64,000 bases of DNA from Cyclina sinensis (taxonomy: Eukaryota > Mollusca > Bivalvia > Venerida > Veneridae): positions 41,092,780-41,156,779 of the forward strand of contig JAAONU010000001.1 of the NCBI GenBank assembly GCA_012932295.1, written 5' to 3'. Made by a program: the position numbers and the translations under genes. Of this stretch, positions 32,296-42,300 are shown one piece after another (the stretch's first letter is position 1; each line of letters starts with the position of its first letter). The notes below the pieces were generated by a model. The model did no database searches. It was not told where the DNA came from and saw only the letters and a list, made by a program, of their open reading frames with translations.

Positions 32296-32925
32296 ATGAT
32301 GGAAACGCGCGTTGTTAAGAAACGTCGTATTGACGAGACCGATTGTGCTGCAACTTCTGAAGAAAGCTTGCTGTCCGAAACGAAAACAGATGATTATACC
32401 ATAAATGCGGACGAATTCGAGTCAATGGTAGACGATACGGGACTACCATGTACCTCGTCTGTTCGAGAAGGCTTCCTAGAGTATGCCGAACGCATCTGCG
32501 ACGATTATCTGTTAAACGTGACGGCAGAGGAAAGAAACAGTGACCATTTCTCAGAGTGGTGGAACAACGAGGGAGAGAAACGATGTGAAAGCTTTCTGAA
32601 ATGGGATTTGCAGAACAATTACGCTCGAAGTTATTTCGAAGATCAGTACAGTAAGAAGGATGGTGTTTTCTCCGGACAAATGGTTGCCGATATTCTAGTA
32701 AGAAACTACGGGAAAAGAATTCAATTTTGCGAAATCGAAGGGTGTTCCTATTCTGAATTAGGATGGGACGAGCCGTTTGAAACTAACAGACTGTTGCGTC
32801 TGAACTCTGAGGAAGAAAAACTTCTTCTCATTTGCAATCACTGTTTGGACAATCAATTCAACACGATTCTTTTCATTCTTTGCGAAATGGCAGAAGATCT
32901 GCTGCAAAAACGAGAGCAAATTTGA
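32296..32925 (+). CDS. 209-aa protein of unknown function (unit 2)
   Basis: Full-length counterpart of 18306-18935. Changes include Pro5 to Arg, His to Asp and Val to Leu in the ICxDYxLNV block, Ala-Val to Thr-Ala, Asp to Asn, Lys to Gln and Lys to Glu. Within that block the bases 'gcgacgattat' and 'gaaagaaac' match the 177-aa paralogue better than the unit 1 counterpart, suggesting a gene-conversion patch or the ancestral state. AATAAA follows the stop as in unit 1. Confidence 0.7.
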   Translation: MMETRVVKKRRIDETDCAATSEESLLSETKTDDYTINADEFESMVDDTGLPCTSSVREGFLEYAERICDDYLLNVTAEERNSDHFSEWWNNEGEKRCESFLKWDLQNNYARSYFEDQYSKKDGVFSGQMVADILVRNYGKRIQFCEIEGCSYSELGWDEPFETNRLLRLNSEEEKLLLICNHCLDNQFNTILFILCEMAEDLLQKREQI

Positions 32926-32988
32926 CGTACTTCAATAAAACAACGAAACTCATACTTTTATTTTATTGGGAAGCCCTTCCCCCGACAC

Positions 32989-33024
32989 ACTAGAAATTTA
33001 AGTATTTAAAGAGAAAGCGTACTG
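32989..33024 (+). promoter_or_regulatory. Promoter of the 177-aa gene, unit 2
   Basis: Same core as 18999-19034. Confidence 0.6.
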
Positions 33025-33062
33025 CTAAATGGTCACATTCTTTCATCAGTATATCTCAGTGC

Positions 33063-33596
33063 ATGATGGAAACGTCTGTTGTTAAGAAACATTGTATTGA
33101 CGAGACCGATCGTTCAACTTCTGAAGAAAGCTTGCTGTCTGAAACGAAAACAAATGATTATACCATAGATACGGACGAATTCGAGTCAATAGTAGGCGAT
33201 ACGGGACTACCATGTACCTCGTCTGTTCGAAGAGGTTTCCTAGAGTATGCCGAACGCATCTGCGACGATTATGTGTTAAACGTGGCGGAAGAGGAAAGAA
33301 ACATTGACCATTTCTCAGAGTGGTGGAACAACGAGGGAAAGGAAAGATGTAAAAGCGTGCTAAACTGGCATATGCGGCACGTCTACCGTAACCAAGGATG
33401 TAAAAGCTTGGTGAACTGGGATAGGCGGCAAGGATGGGACGAGCCACTTGAAGCGAACAGGCTGTTACGCTTCAACTCAAAGGAAGAAATCCTTTTCCTT
33501 TGCAGTCACTGTTTGGACAATAAACTTGACGGGATTCTTTGTACTCTTTGCGATATGGCAAAACGGTTGTTGTTAAACCGAGACTTTATGCAATAA
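33063..33596 (+). CDS. 177-aa paralogue (unit 2)
   Basis: Full-length counterpart of 19073-19606. All eight base differences that I count change the protein: Arg to Cys in the KKHR segment, Lys to Arg, Cys-Leu to Arg-Phe in RLLCLNS, Leu to Phe, and three changes in the last six residues. None is silent and no frame is broken. AATAAA again overlaps the stop. Confidence 0.68.
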   Translation: MMETSVVKKHCIDETDRSTSEESLLSETKTNDYTIDTDEFESIVGDTGLPCTSSVRRGFLEYAERICDDYVLNVAEEERNIDHFSEWWNNEGKERCKSVLNWHMRHVYRNQGCKSLVNWDRRQGWDEPLEANRLLRFNSKEEILFLCSHCLDNKLDGILCTLCDMAKRLLLNRDFMQ

Positions 33597-33733
33597 ACAA
33601 AACAATGAAACGCATACTTTGTTTTTATCGTCTTTGATTCCGAAGTTGTCAGCAGCACATCTTTAAGATGTAATTTCACATTGTATTAGCAAGGCACAAA
33701 GTCCTTAGCGAAGTTTCATGTTCTTGATTCATG

Positions 33734-33747
33734 GTTGCCATGGTAAC
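33734..33747. promoter_or_regulatory. RFX-type X-box palindrome (unit 2, downstream)
   Basis: GTTGCCATGGTAAC, identical to 19745-19758. Confidence 0.6.
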
Positions 33748-34629
33748 CATAAGAGACTCGATCGGACATTGCCTTAACAAACTATGTTTGCTTTGTTTTA
33801 CTCTGAACTTCGAGCATAATACATTTCATTGATGCATTGCAACTCAGACAGGTTTCACTTACAACCATGCCATTGTAGCACTCGCGTTACCAACACTCTT
33901 TGGTCAAATACTTTAACAAAGAACTGATTTGATTTTTGCTCAGTTTGATACACCAATAGTCTCAAAGTTTGAACAGATATCAAGCTGCTAACAAGTAATA
34001 CAAAATGTATGGTCGGTCTTGTTAACTGTGTTTCCGAACAGTAAAAAAGTCATAACATGATGATGGATGATAACATCATCCATTGTCAATATTCTACAAC
34101 ATTAACCTATCGCGACAGTTTACCAGTGACAAAACAGTTTACAGTCTCACAACGAGTCAAGTGTTCAGTTTCTGTTCAGTGCGCACGAATACCAGAAGTC
34201 TCAACAGTCTCTAAATTTGAATTACATTGATTGTCAAAGACGCTTACTCTTCTTTGCTGAATTTCTGAACAGACAGTCATAACATGTCCATGCAGTCTCG
34301 GTGCTTTGCAAACTGGTCATTGTCAAGTTTTGAAAATGTGTACTTGTACATACAGGTAAGGTACAGTCTCGATACACTGAATTTACAGAGACACAGAGAC
34401 GATGCAATGTAAATTTTATCGCACTAACAGTCTTGCTAGTCTCTGTCTCAACGTTTGACCAGAGTGAACACGTTGCTTACAGAAACAGATTGTCATAACA
34501 TTACAGCGCATTTGACGAAGCTTATTCTCAGATGTGCAAAACGTCAGTAGTGAAAATCCTGTCTTTTAAGTTAGCTGACACCATGCATTGTACGCTTTAC
34601 TCTCGTGTTGTCGTTCACTGTAACAGTCA

Positions 34630-35000
34630 TCTTATCATAACCAACCGTCTTGGTATGTTACATAAACAATTTCGGCAGCATAGTGACAAGTCTGCCAGAC
34701 TGAACTAGTGAAAATGTATGTACCCCATTTCGTTGTTATCTGCACAAATCGCCGCAAGTCAAAAACCAAGCATTTTTACTTTAACATTAGAGACGGTTAA
34801 GTACGTCTCACAAAGAGTCATTACAAACCTTCTCATTGCTCTGCAGAAACAATGTCGTTAGCACGATGACAAGTTTGCCATGCTAGACTAGTGAAAATGT
34901 ATGTACCCCATTACGCCGCAAGTCAAAAACCAAGCATTTTTACTTTAACATAAGAGACGGTTAAGTTAGACCGTCTCGATAAGTAACAAATCATGCAAAA
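34630..35000. repeat. Diverged ~190-bp tandem repeats with GAGACGG hairpins (unit 2)
   Basis: Counterpart of 20555-20925, with a ~35-bp deletion in one unit near 34900-34920. Hairpins GAGACG/CGTCTC are kept at 34793-34812 and 34965-34988. Confidence 0.6.
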
Positions 35001-35827
35001 CACCTGTTTCGATGTGAGAACGAACTTGAGTAGTCGATGCATTGTTAAGTTTGTCATAACAGACGTCTTGATAGTCTCTTAGTTTTTCGAGCTCAGACAA
35101 CTGAGCTCATAACAAGAAAGCAAAAAATGCCTATACACTTGTTAACTGTGCTTCTGAACGAACAATGTTTCATTACATAAGGATGTGTTAACCAAGCTTA
35201 TACTAAGTTGTGCAAATCGCCCATAGTCGAAATCCTAAAATGTATACCTTAAGAGACAGTTATGACGGTTAACAGAGAATGTTCACTGATATTCTGTGCA
35301 TGCGACGATTGCGTCTCACTAAGAGTCACAACAGCCTTCTTATTGTAATGCGTAAACAATGTCTTTAGCATGATGGCAAGTTTGCCAGACCGAACTAGTG
35401 CATCTGTATGCACAACTTGTGACGAGTCAAAATCCAAGAATATATACTTATCGAGACAGTTTAGAGTTTAAAAAAACCGTCTCGATAGGTTTCTGTGTGC
35501 AGTCATGTCTCGATAAAAATGTACTTCGAGGCTGTTACATGATGCTCCAAGTTTGAACAGAGACATCATGTTGCATTTCAGGAATACTAATCTTTGGTAC
35601 AGTTATACCATCAGTACCTTTCACAGACAAGTTTGCCCAAATCTTGTGAGTGACAACCGAATTTCCGCTCGTATTGTTAACAGGCTTGCGACTGTTTGCG
35701 ACTAGTTTCGGTCGCAAGCATACTTAAAAATTCGGTCGTCTGTCACAGAGATTCGAGGCAGATCGTTTGCTCTCAATGGTATACAATGACAATTTTGGTT
35801 TCAATTTACTATGAGTAACGTGTTTCC

Positions 35828-36076
35828 ATGGCCCAGACCAGCTCGGGAATGACGGCGAAACTGTCTAGCGCACACCTAATTACGCGAGTACCAAGGCCAA
35901 ACCCCTCTACAGTGTACGTTAGTGGCATAGATGGAAACACGTATCATCGTGGTGAACGGGTGGCGGTTCCCTTGGCATTCTATTCACCACCGACTTCGAA
36001 TACCAAGAGCTCGTCCGTACGAACTGGCTCCATACCACCCGTCGCTCAGAATTTGTTAACAGCCAAAAGGAAATGA
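35828..36076 (+). CDS. 82-aa Ser/Pro-rich protein, unknown (unit 2)
   Basis: Full-length copy of 23468-23716 with a single amino-acid change (Ile to Thr in the YSPP region). Same ATG context. Confidence 0.45.
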   Translation: MAQTSSGMTAKLSSAHLITRVPRPNPSTVYVSGIDGNTYHRGERVAVPLAFYSPPTSNTKSSSVRTGSIPPVAQNLLTAKRK

Positions 36077-36618
36077 GAGCAGAGCATCATGTTTTGGACA
36101 TGATGGCAAAATTTCAACCGTCATGTCGCAAGAGAGATTCCAGTACAAGTTTTAGTATTCATACGTCTCTCCTTTTGCACAGGCAGACATCGGAAGCCAA
36201 ACAGACTCAAAAGCTCTAACATCAGTATTGCCAAACCAGTTTCAGCCCACTGCCCAATCGCAATCTGTTTACCCAGCAGATTGGTCAATCTGAGACTCTT
36301 GTCGCACACTATGCAACGATAGAGGTAAAGCGCGTGGCCCCAGACGGAGCATTGTGGATTGAAACTGTTTTAGACAAATCACAGCAGTTGACAGGCAAAC
36401 CAATTGCACCATGTTCGCCCAAGTGCCAACGAGACATGGTGGCGAGCCGTACGGCCACATTAACAATTTGCCTGCGCTGATGCTAGAGTCGAACGGAGAG
36501 AGACATACGTCCCAAAGCCAAAATTATGAAAGAACCCCACCCAATTTTGAGAGAATTTTCGACAGCGAGTCTCCTCTGAAAGTTCAGACGAGACTGAGGA
36601 GTGCGGGCTTGTGCGGCT

Positions 36619-36688
36619 GCTTTTATAAGGTTTTTGGCCTTGCAGATCGCTGATTGGTCCATTTTAATAAATAATATCTTCAACCAAT
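36619..36688 (-). promoter_or_regulatory. CCAAT/TATA promoter reading leftward (unit 2)
   Basis: CTTATAAAAGC at 36619-36629; CCAAT boxes at 36653-36657 (minus) and 36684-36688 (plus). Layout identical to the two unit 1 promoters. Confidence 0.55.
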
Positions 36689-37033
36689 CAGATTCAGTCT
36701 AGCCAGACCATCGAGGAGAGCAGATGTGATTTCACATTGCTCTGACAAGTGTTGTACCTTTGGACCGAGTTGTCACTGGAAGGCAGTGAGAATACAAAGT
36801 TAAAGTTAAGACCTGGGCGACCAACGTTTTAAATTTCGTTAATTTGTCTGGATGGAAATTGAAAAGCTCACTTGAAAGAAAGGCACATTGCAACATGATC
36901 ATGTTGTACCTCACACATGATGTTAACACTTGGTCGAAAACATGAATGACTTATGCATTTTGTTTGGCCAGACAGTTTTGTGACCGACCAACCTAACGAT
37001 AACTGTTTCCTAACTTTCCCAAAAATACTATAT

Positions 37034-37075
37034 GTACAGCCGTCGTCTTAAAGAATTCTCAGAAAACGGCTGTAC
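37034..37075. repeat. Conserved hairpin upstream of the short Rep-like gene
   Basis: Left arm GTACAGCCGTCGTC, right arm GAAAACGGCTGTAC, paired with one or two mismatches. Followed at 37090-37145 by a decayed motif-I fragment and then by the gene at 37240. Confidence 0.6.
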
Positions 37076-37239
37076 CTCATTAACAATAGAGGTTCAACAT
37101 AGTTTTTAACATAGTTTGCGTGTACATTCGATACTGACTCGAACGACAGCCAATTTGAAAACGTTAACTGTACCTCGTGTACCTCAGAAAATACTATATG
37201 AACCCTAGCAAAACGGCTGTACCTCATTCGGCTGTAACT

Positions 37240-37560
37240 ATGGGAAGAAACAAGACGTGGTATTGCTCTGTCTGTAATCACGAGATGCGAAACGATAACA
37301 AAATTAGGCACCTCAACAGTAAGAAACACCAGTTAAAGACGGAACCAAATAAGACGTGGCGTTGTATCTTGGATAAGAATAACCCACTTAAGATGAAAAT
37401 AGTAAGAATTGATGTACCACAGAAAGCCAGTGTTGACGAGAAGCCAATGAAAACTAAATCGAAACAGAACGAGGTGGAACAGTGTAAGAGATGTTCAACA
37501 GACCTTACGTGTACAGTCAATACCGACTTCCTACTTGAAACACAGCCAACTGAAACTTGA
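37240..37560 (+). pseudogene. Truncated zinc finger/Rep-like gene (unit 2)
   Basis: The N-terminal half matches 24566-25156: the C2H2 finger is intact (CSVCNHEMRN, HLNSKKH) and TWRCILDKNNPLKMK is kept. After the motif I region (CTVNTD replacing CTFNST) the frame ends at a TGA, so motifs II and III are missing. It could still make a 106-aa finger protein without nickase activity, or be a decayed gene. Confidence 0.5.
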
Positions 37561-38410
37561 ACGAGTGCAACTTGGAAAAATCTAAATGTACCTCACAAAA
37601 TACTATATGCTGAGCTGTACCTCATTCTTTGAAGAGGTTCAACATAGTTTGCGTATACATTCAATATTGACTCTCTACATGAAACACAATCAACGGAAAC
37701 CCGAACGAGTGCCACCTGGAAAATCTAACTGTACCTCGGAAAATACTGTAATGCATACCAGTGTGTCTTAGAGAATCCTAGTACAACAGCTGTACCTCAT
37801 TCTGCTATAACCATGGAATGGACAAGAACTACAAACACTCAGACGCCTAATCGAAAACTGTACCTCGTTTTTAGAATAGGTTCAAAATAGTTTGCGTGTA
37901 CATTCAATACTGTCTCGAACGACTGCCAATTGAAAAAGCTAACTGTACCTCGGAAAATACACTATGTATAATGTATAGCCTTTGTCATAATGAACCCTAG
38001 CGCAACGACTGTACCTCGTTTACTGTACCCCATTCTTAGGAGAAGATCAACATGGCCTGCGTGTACATTCAATACTGACTCGAACGACTGCCAACGATCG
38101 AAAATGTAACTGTACCTCCTGTACCTCTCAAAATACTATGTATCCAGTTAATCTGATTTTTTAGTATATGTAGAAATGAATCGTGCTAGACTCGTTTGCC
38201 AGCTTCGATGCTGGCGAGAAATTGTCTTGAGCAATCTTACTTGTTCTCTACCACAAAACCTTTCTGTACATCGCGTACCTCGATAAATACTGCATGTATA
38301 AAGACTCCTAGGACAACGGCTGTACCTCGTTCTTTAGAGATTCAGCATAACATCACAACTTACAGTTAATACTGACTCGAACGAGTGCCAATCGAAAAAA
38401 CCTAAATGTA
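37561..38410 (+). pseudogene. Cluster of decayed Rep-gene fragments and hairpin repeats
   Basis: 'gttcaacatagtttgcgt' followed by 'tacattcaatactgactc' recurs at about 37637, 37878, 38045 and, more decayed, 38340. It matches the motif I region of the Rep-like gene (RGSTQFACTFNST), with TAG replacing the CAG (Gln) codon. Between these lie 'ctgtacctca' and 'aaaatactatatg' repeats and remnants of the start codon region (37811). No intact frame. Confidence 0.5.
38155..38235 (+). repeat. TAGTATATG + hairpin module, unit 2 copy a
   Basis: Hairpin GCCAGC-ttcgat-GCTGGC at 38198-38215, preceded by 'attttttagtatatgtag' and followed by 'gagaaattgtcttgagcaat'. Confidence 0.6.
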
Positions 38411-38623
38411 CCATGGCTGTTGTCATTAAGACTCTTAGCACAACGACTGTACCTTATTCTGCTATCCAAACGAGGTACAATACTAAAGCTATTGAACGGA
38501 AACTGGGGTACAAACTAAATTACTGTTGTCTAGAGTCAAAGAACAAGTTTCGTTCAATGACGACTTGGCTTTCAGACACATGGACTAAACAAACACGTTT
38601 TGCGACCTGTGAGTCAGTATGAG

Positions 38624-38700
38624 GTTTTAGTATTTGTAATAATTGAACAGTGCTCGACTCGTTTGTCAGCTTCGATGCTGGCGAGAACATATCAAGACTA
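38624..38700 (+). repeat. TAGTATTTG + hairpin module, unit 2 copy b
   Basis: Hairpin GTCAGC-ttcgat-GCTGGC at 38665-38682; the changed base gives a G-T wobble, keeping the stem. Confidence 0.6.
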
Positions 38701-38972
38701 ATCTGACTTGTTCACTGTTACAACTGAAACTCGAACGAGTGCCAAGTGCAAAAACCTTACTGTACCTCGATGAATACTGTATGTATAAAGACAACGACTG
38801 TACCTCATTCTGCTATCCGAACGAGATACAATACTACATCCGACTATAGAACTGAGGTACATACTAACTACCACGATACGTCTAGAGTCAAAGAACAAGT
38901 TTCGTTCAATGACGACTTGGCTTTCAGACACATGGACTAAACAAACAAATTTTGCGACCTGTCAGTCAGTAT

Positions 38973-39050
38973 GATTTTTTAGTATTTGTACAAAATCGAA
39001 ACGTGCTCGCATCGTTTGCCAGCTTCGATACTGGCGAGAACATGTCATGA
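38973..39050 (+). repeat. TAGTATTTG + hairpin module, unit 2 copy c
   Basis: Hairpin GCCAGC-ttcgat-ACTGGC at 39018-39035, with one mismatch at the base of the loop. Downstream sequence matches 25740 onwards of unit 1. Confidence 0.6.
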
Positions 39051-39305
39051 CTAATCTTAATTGTTCACTGTTACTACCTGGGACACGACGAGCACTGTAC
39101 TTCAATCATGACCACATACAGATTGCGACCAGAGTGAGTCATCATCTGGAAACTACATCGTGTGGTGGTGACCGAAGTGCAGAGCTCTTATCAGTATCTC
39201 CTGACAGTGTATCATGTTTGATCGACCAAGTGTTTTCAACATCTTGCTTTTCTGCTAACAGGACTAATGAATCAACTTGGGTGGGTGGTAAACTGATTTC
39301 AGTTT

Positions 39306-39363
39306 TTAGTATATGTATAACGTCATGGTCTTTCGAGGTACATTTGCCAGTGTTCAACACTGG
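39306..39363 (+). repeat. TAGTATATG + hairpin module, unit 2 copy d
   Basis: Counterpart of 25999-26064; palindrome CCAGTGTTCAACACTGG at 39347-39363. Confidence 0.6.
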
Positions 39364-39369
39364 ACGTTG

Positions 39370-42300
39370 TTAAATACAACTCTGGTCAGAAGAGTCAGGA
39401 CAGACAGATTGAACGAGTGACTTCGAGACACGATGAACAATACATTTCTGATTCTGCCACAGCAGAGTTGTATTCATCTTGCCTCTCTCATTGAAAGACA
39501 ATGTGAAAACAACTTGCCAGTCTTGGACATCTCGACTAGATAAATTACTCTCATGACAGTGACAGAAACGTAATGCTGTAACTTGCACCAGACTTTGTCT
39601 CAAAGCACTCGCTACAATGTTTTGGGACAGGACAGGGCAGGTCGTGGTTGTTTCTCTACTGATCATGTTTTTCCTATTTAAGGCGACTGGTCGTGTTAGT
39701 TAAAACAGCATTGTTGACTTTTCATTTTAGACGCTGACAAATGTTCAAGACAGGTTGGGACACATCTTTTCAATGCTTTGGCATGGTTATGAACTACTGA
39801 AGACAATTAATGAACACTTGAAAGCAAAACAACTCTGCCACTTGTACGGGCTAGACAACAGTGCAAAAACGAATCAATGTATTACATGAAAATCGAGCAT
39901 TTCTGTTCTGTAAGAGACATCCAGCTTCTGTTGGTGGTCAACCTGTGACGAGAGAAAAAAGTACATTCATGAATTGTGTTTTCTGTTTCGTCGCGATAAA
40001 ACACTAGAATATAACCTTTTTGCTTCTTGATTCGTGCAACTGATTGAATGTAATGCTTTTGTCTCATTGTAATTATTACAGTATATATGACTTGAAACAC
40101 TAGTAGTTGTTTTCATTTTTCTCAGTTTCTGAACGTCTATTTGAGTGACAACAGAATTGACCTTGTTCAATACTCTGTCAGAGTATGCCATCCTATCTGA
40201 AAAGTGTGCATAGAAAAACTTTCCATCTACAACTGATAAAAGTAAAGAGTGTATTTCAGTGACTGTTTGCTGTTCATGTCTGAACAGAAGTTGTCAGAAA
40301 GCTACTTCAATTGTTCAGACTGCACAGACAACCTTGTTCAATGAACAAAATGCAGTCACTGTTTAGTCTGATACAGTATAATGTGACTTGTTTGTGCACA
40401 GCTATAGTATAGTATTATAGAAATTGCCTCGGGCTTGGTTTGAATCAAGATAACAAAACATGTCATTTTTTGCATTATCTGTATTTGTGGCTACCTGTTT
40501 GAAAAACTTCTGTCTCTGTTCTCTGTATCATATTCACTTCAGCCAAGCGTCTTTCCTCTAGCCGTGTAATCTGAAGTCAAAACAGTAAGGTCATGATAAG
40601 AGATACATGAACTTGTTTCCAACCTGGCTCAAAATGTTGTCATGCAATTTCCTAGAGTATACGACTTTAACAATTCAGTTGAGAACATGCACTAATCAAA
40701 ACAACAAATGCTGTAATAAACATCAAGAATTGTTCTTCACTTATGTCCACACATGAAAAGGCACTGTTTATCTTACTGTTGAGGCAATAACTATGATATT
40801 ACAAGTCTTGCTGGATGCAATGAGTCATTTTGATACTTTACATCATGGCTTGGTTGTGATAAAATCTGACGAAAGTTTGTAGAATAGAACAGTAATGTAT
40901 GCTGTTTGTTAAGTAAGAAAACATTGTCTCTTTGTCACTAGAGTTAAATATTCTATTCAATGAAAAGGTATATTGTAGCTGGTAACTATGTACCTGATTT
41001 AACTTAAGCTAACAACCATGCACAGTGCTTTGTTTCAGGTTTACAGCCAGGCAGTTTTCTAACATCTCTGTGTCTAAGAAATCTGAAATGAAATAACATG
41101 TGAACAATATGGTGAAATACTACATACAAGTTGTTTTGGTTTCAGAAGATTCATTATTTGAACAAACTGACAAATTATCCTACTAGTGTGACCAGTGTCT
41201 CCTCATTTGATAGCAATTGTTGATTGAAAATGACCTGAATTGAACTAAAAACACTTGTTTCTATGTGTTTGCATAAACTTAAACAGTACTTGAGTTTGCA
41301 GACCTGTATTTTTTGCATTGTAAAAAACAGTTTAGTTCAGGTTAACATATACAGTATAACATCTCATACTTTTCTCAGCAGACGTAAAGTATTGATACTT
41401 GAATATGAGATCAGTCAATGCAGAGGCTTGTTCTCTAAACTTTATACTGTGTGTGTGCACAATTTTTGTCAGGCAGTGCTCTTGCACAAAGTGAAACATT
41501 TCTCTTGTGATTTAACACAAGAATGAGAAAAAGTGCAATGCCCAGAGACAATAATTTTTAACTATAGTTTTACAGCAACATCAGTCAGCATTTGGCAAAA
41601 TTCTGTGTCTAAGAATCTACTATCTTTGGCTGGACAGACTTGTAATTACCTCAATATTTCTTTCATGCATCTCTGTTCAAGACCATTGCAATCTCAAGCA
41701 ACACCATACCTGAAACAAACATGAAAGACCATTGGGAGGTAAAGCATTAGATATACAGTCTCAACTGTTGAAACTCAATGCTGCTGATAAAAAATTGAAA
41801 ATGATACTAGGTCATACTTGTACTTTTGCAAAACAGCTGACAGCAGAATATCATGTTTTCCACAAGTGCTAAAGTAAGATAGGTTTAGATGCAAGGTAGC
41901 TTGTCTGTCTGAATATGTATTGCTTTCTTTGTGACTGATTGTATACATTAAATACAGCATTAAAGTATTCAGTACATTCCAGTTCTTACCCTTGTTTATT
42001 TCTTGCTGTAATGTTGTTGGTCTTGTTAGTTACAAAAGGATGTACACAGACCTCAGTCAAATTTTAAACATGGTTTGAGCTATTCTAGATACTTTATGCA
42101 ACCATTCTTTCCAATGACTGTAAAAATGTATTTGTATAAGCTATATGCTGTATTTCAAGCAAACTCTGAAGATACCTTGTTCTGTTTCTGATACACTGTT
42201 TCTCATTCTACTTGCACAGTTTTCATTTTGCACTGTATCTGTAAAGAAATTCAATTGGTATAGCCAAATGATGAAACACTTTTGATTAAGAGAACAGTAC

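Larger units (their letters stand above)
35003..36740. repeat. Single module of unit 2
   Basis: Equivalent of 22643-24400, containing the 82-aa ORF, the CATCATG block (36088-36126) and the leftward promoter. The join at 35002/35003 replaces module 1 of unit 1. Confidence 0.55.
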
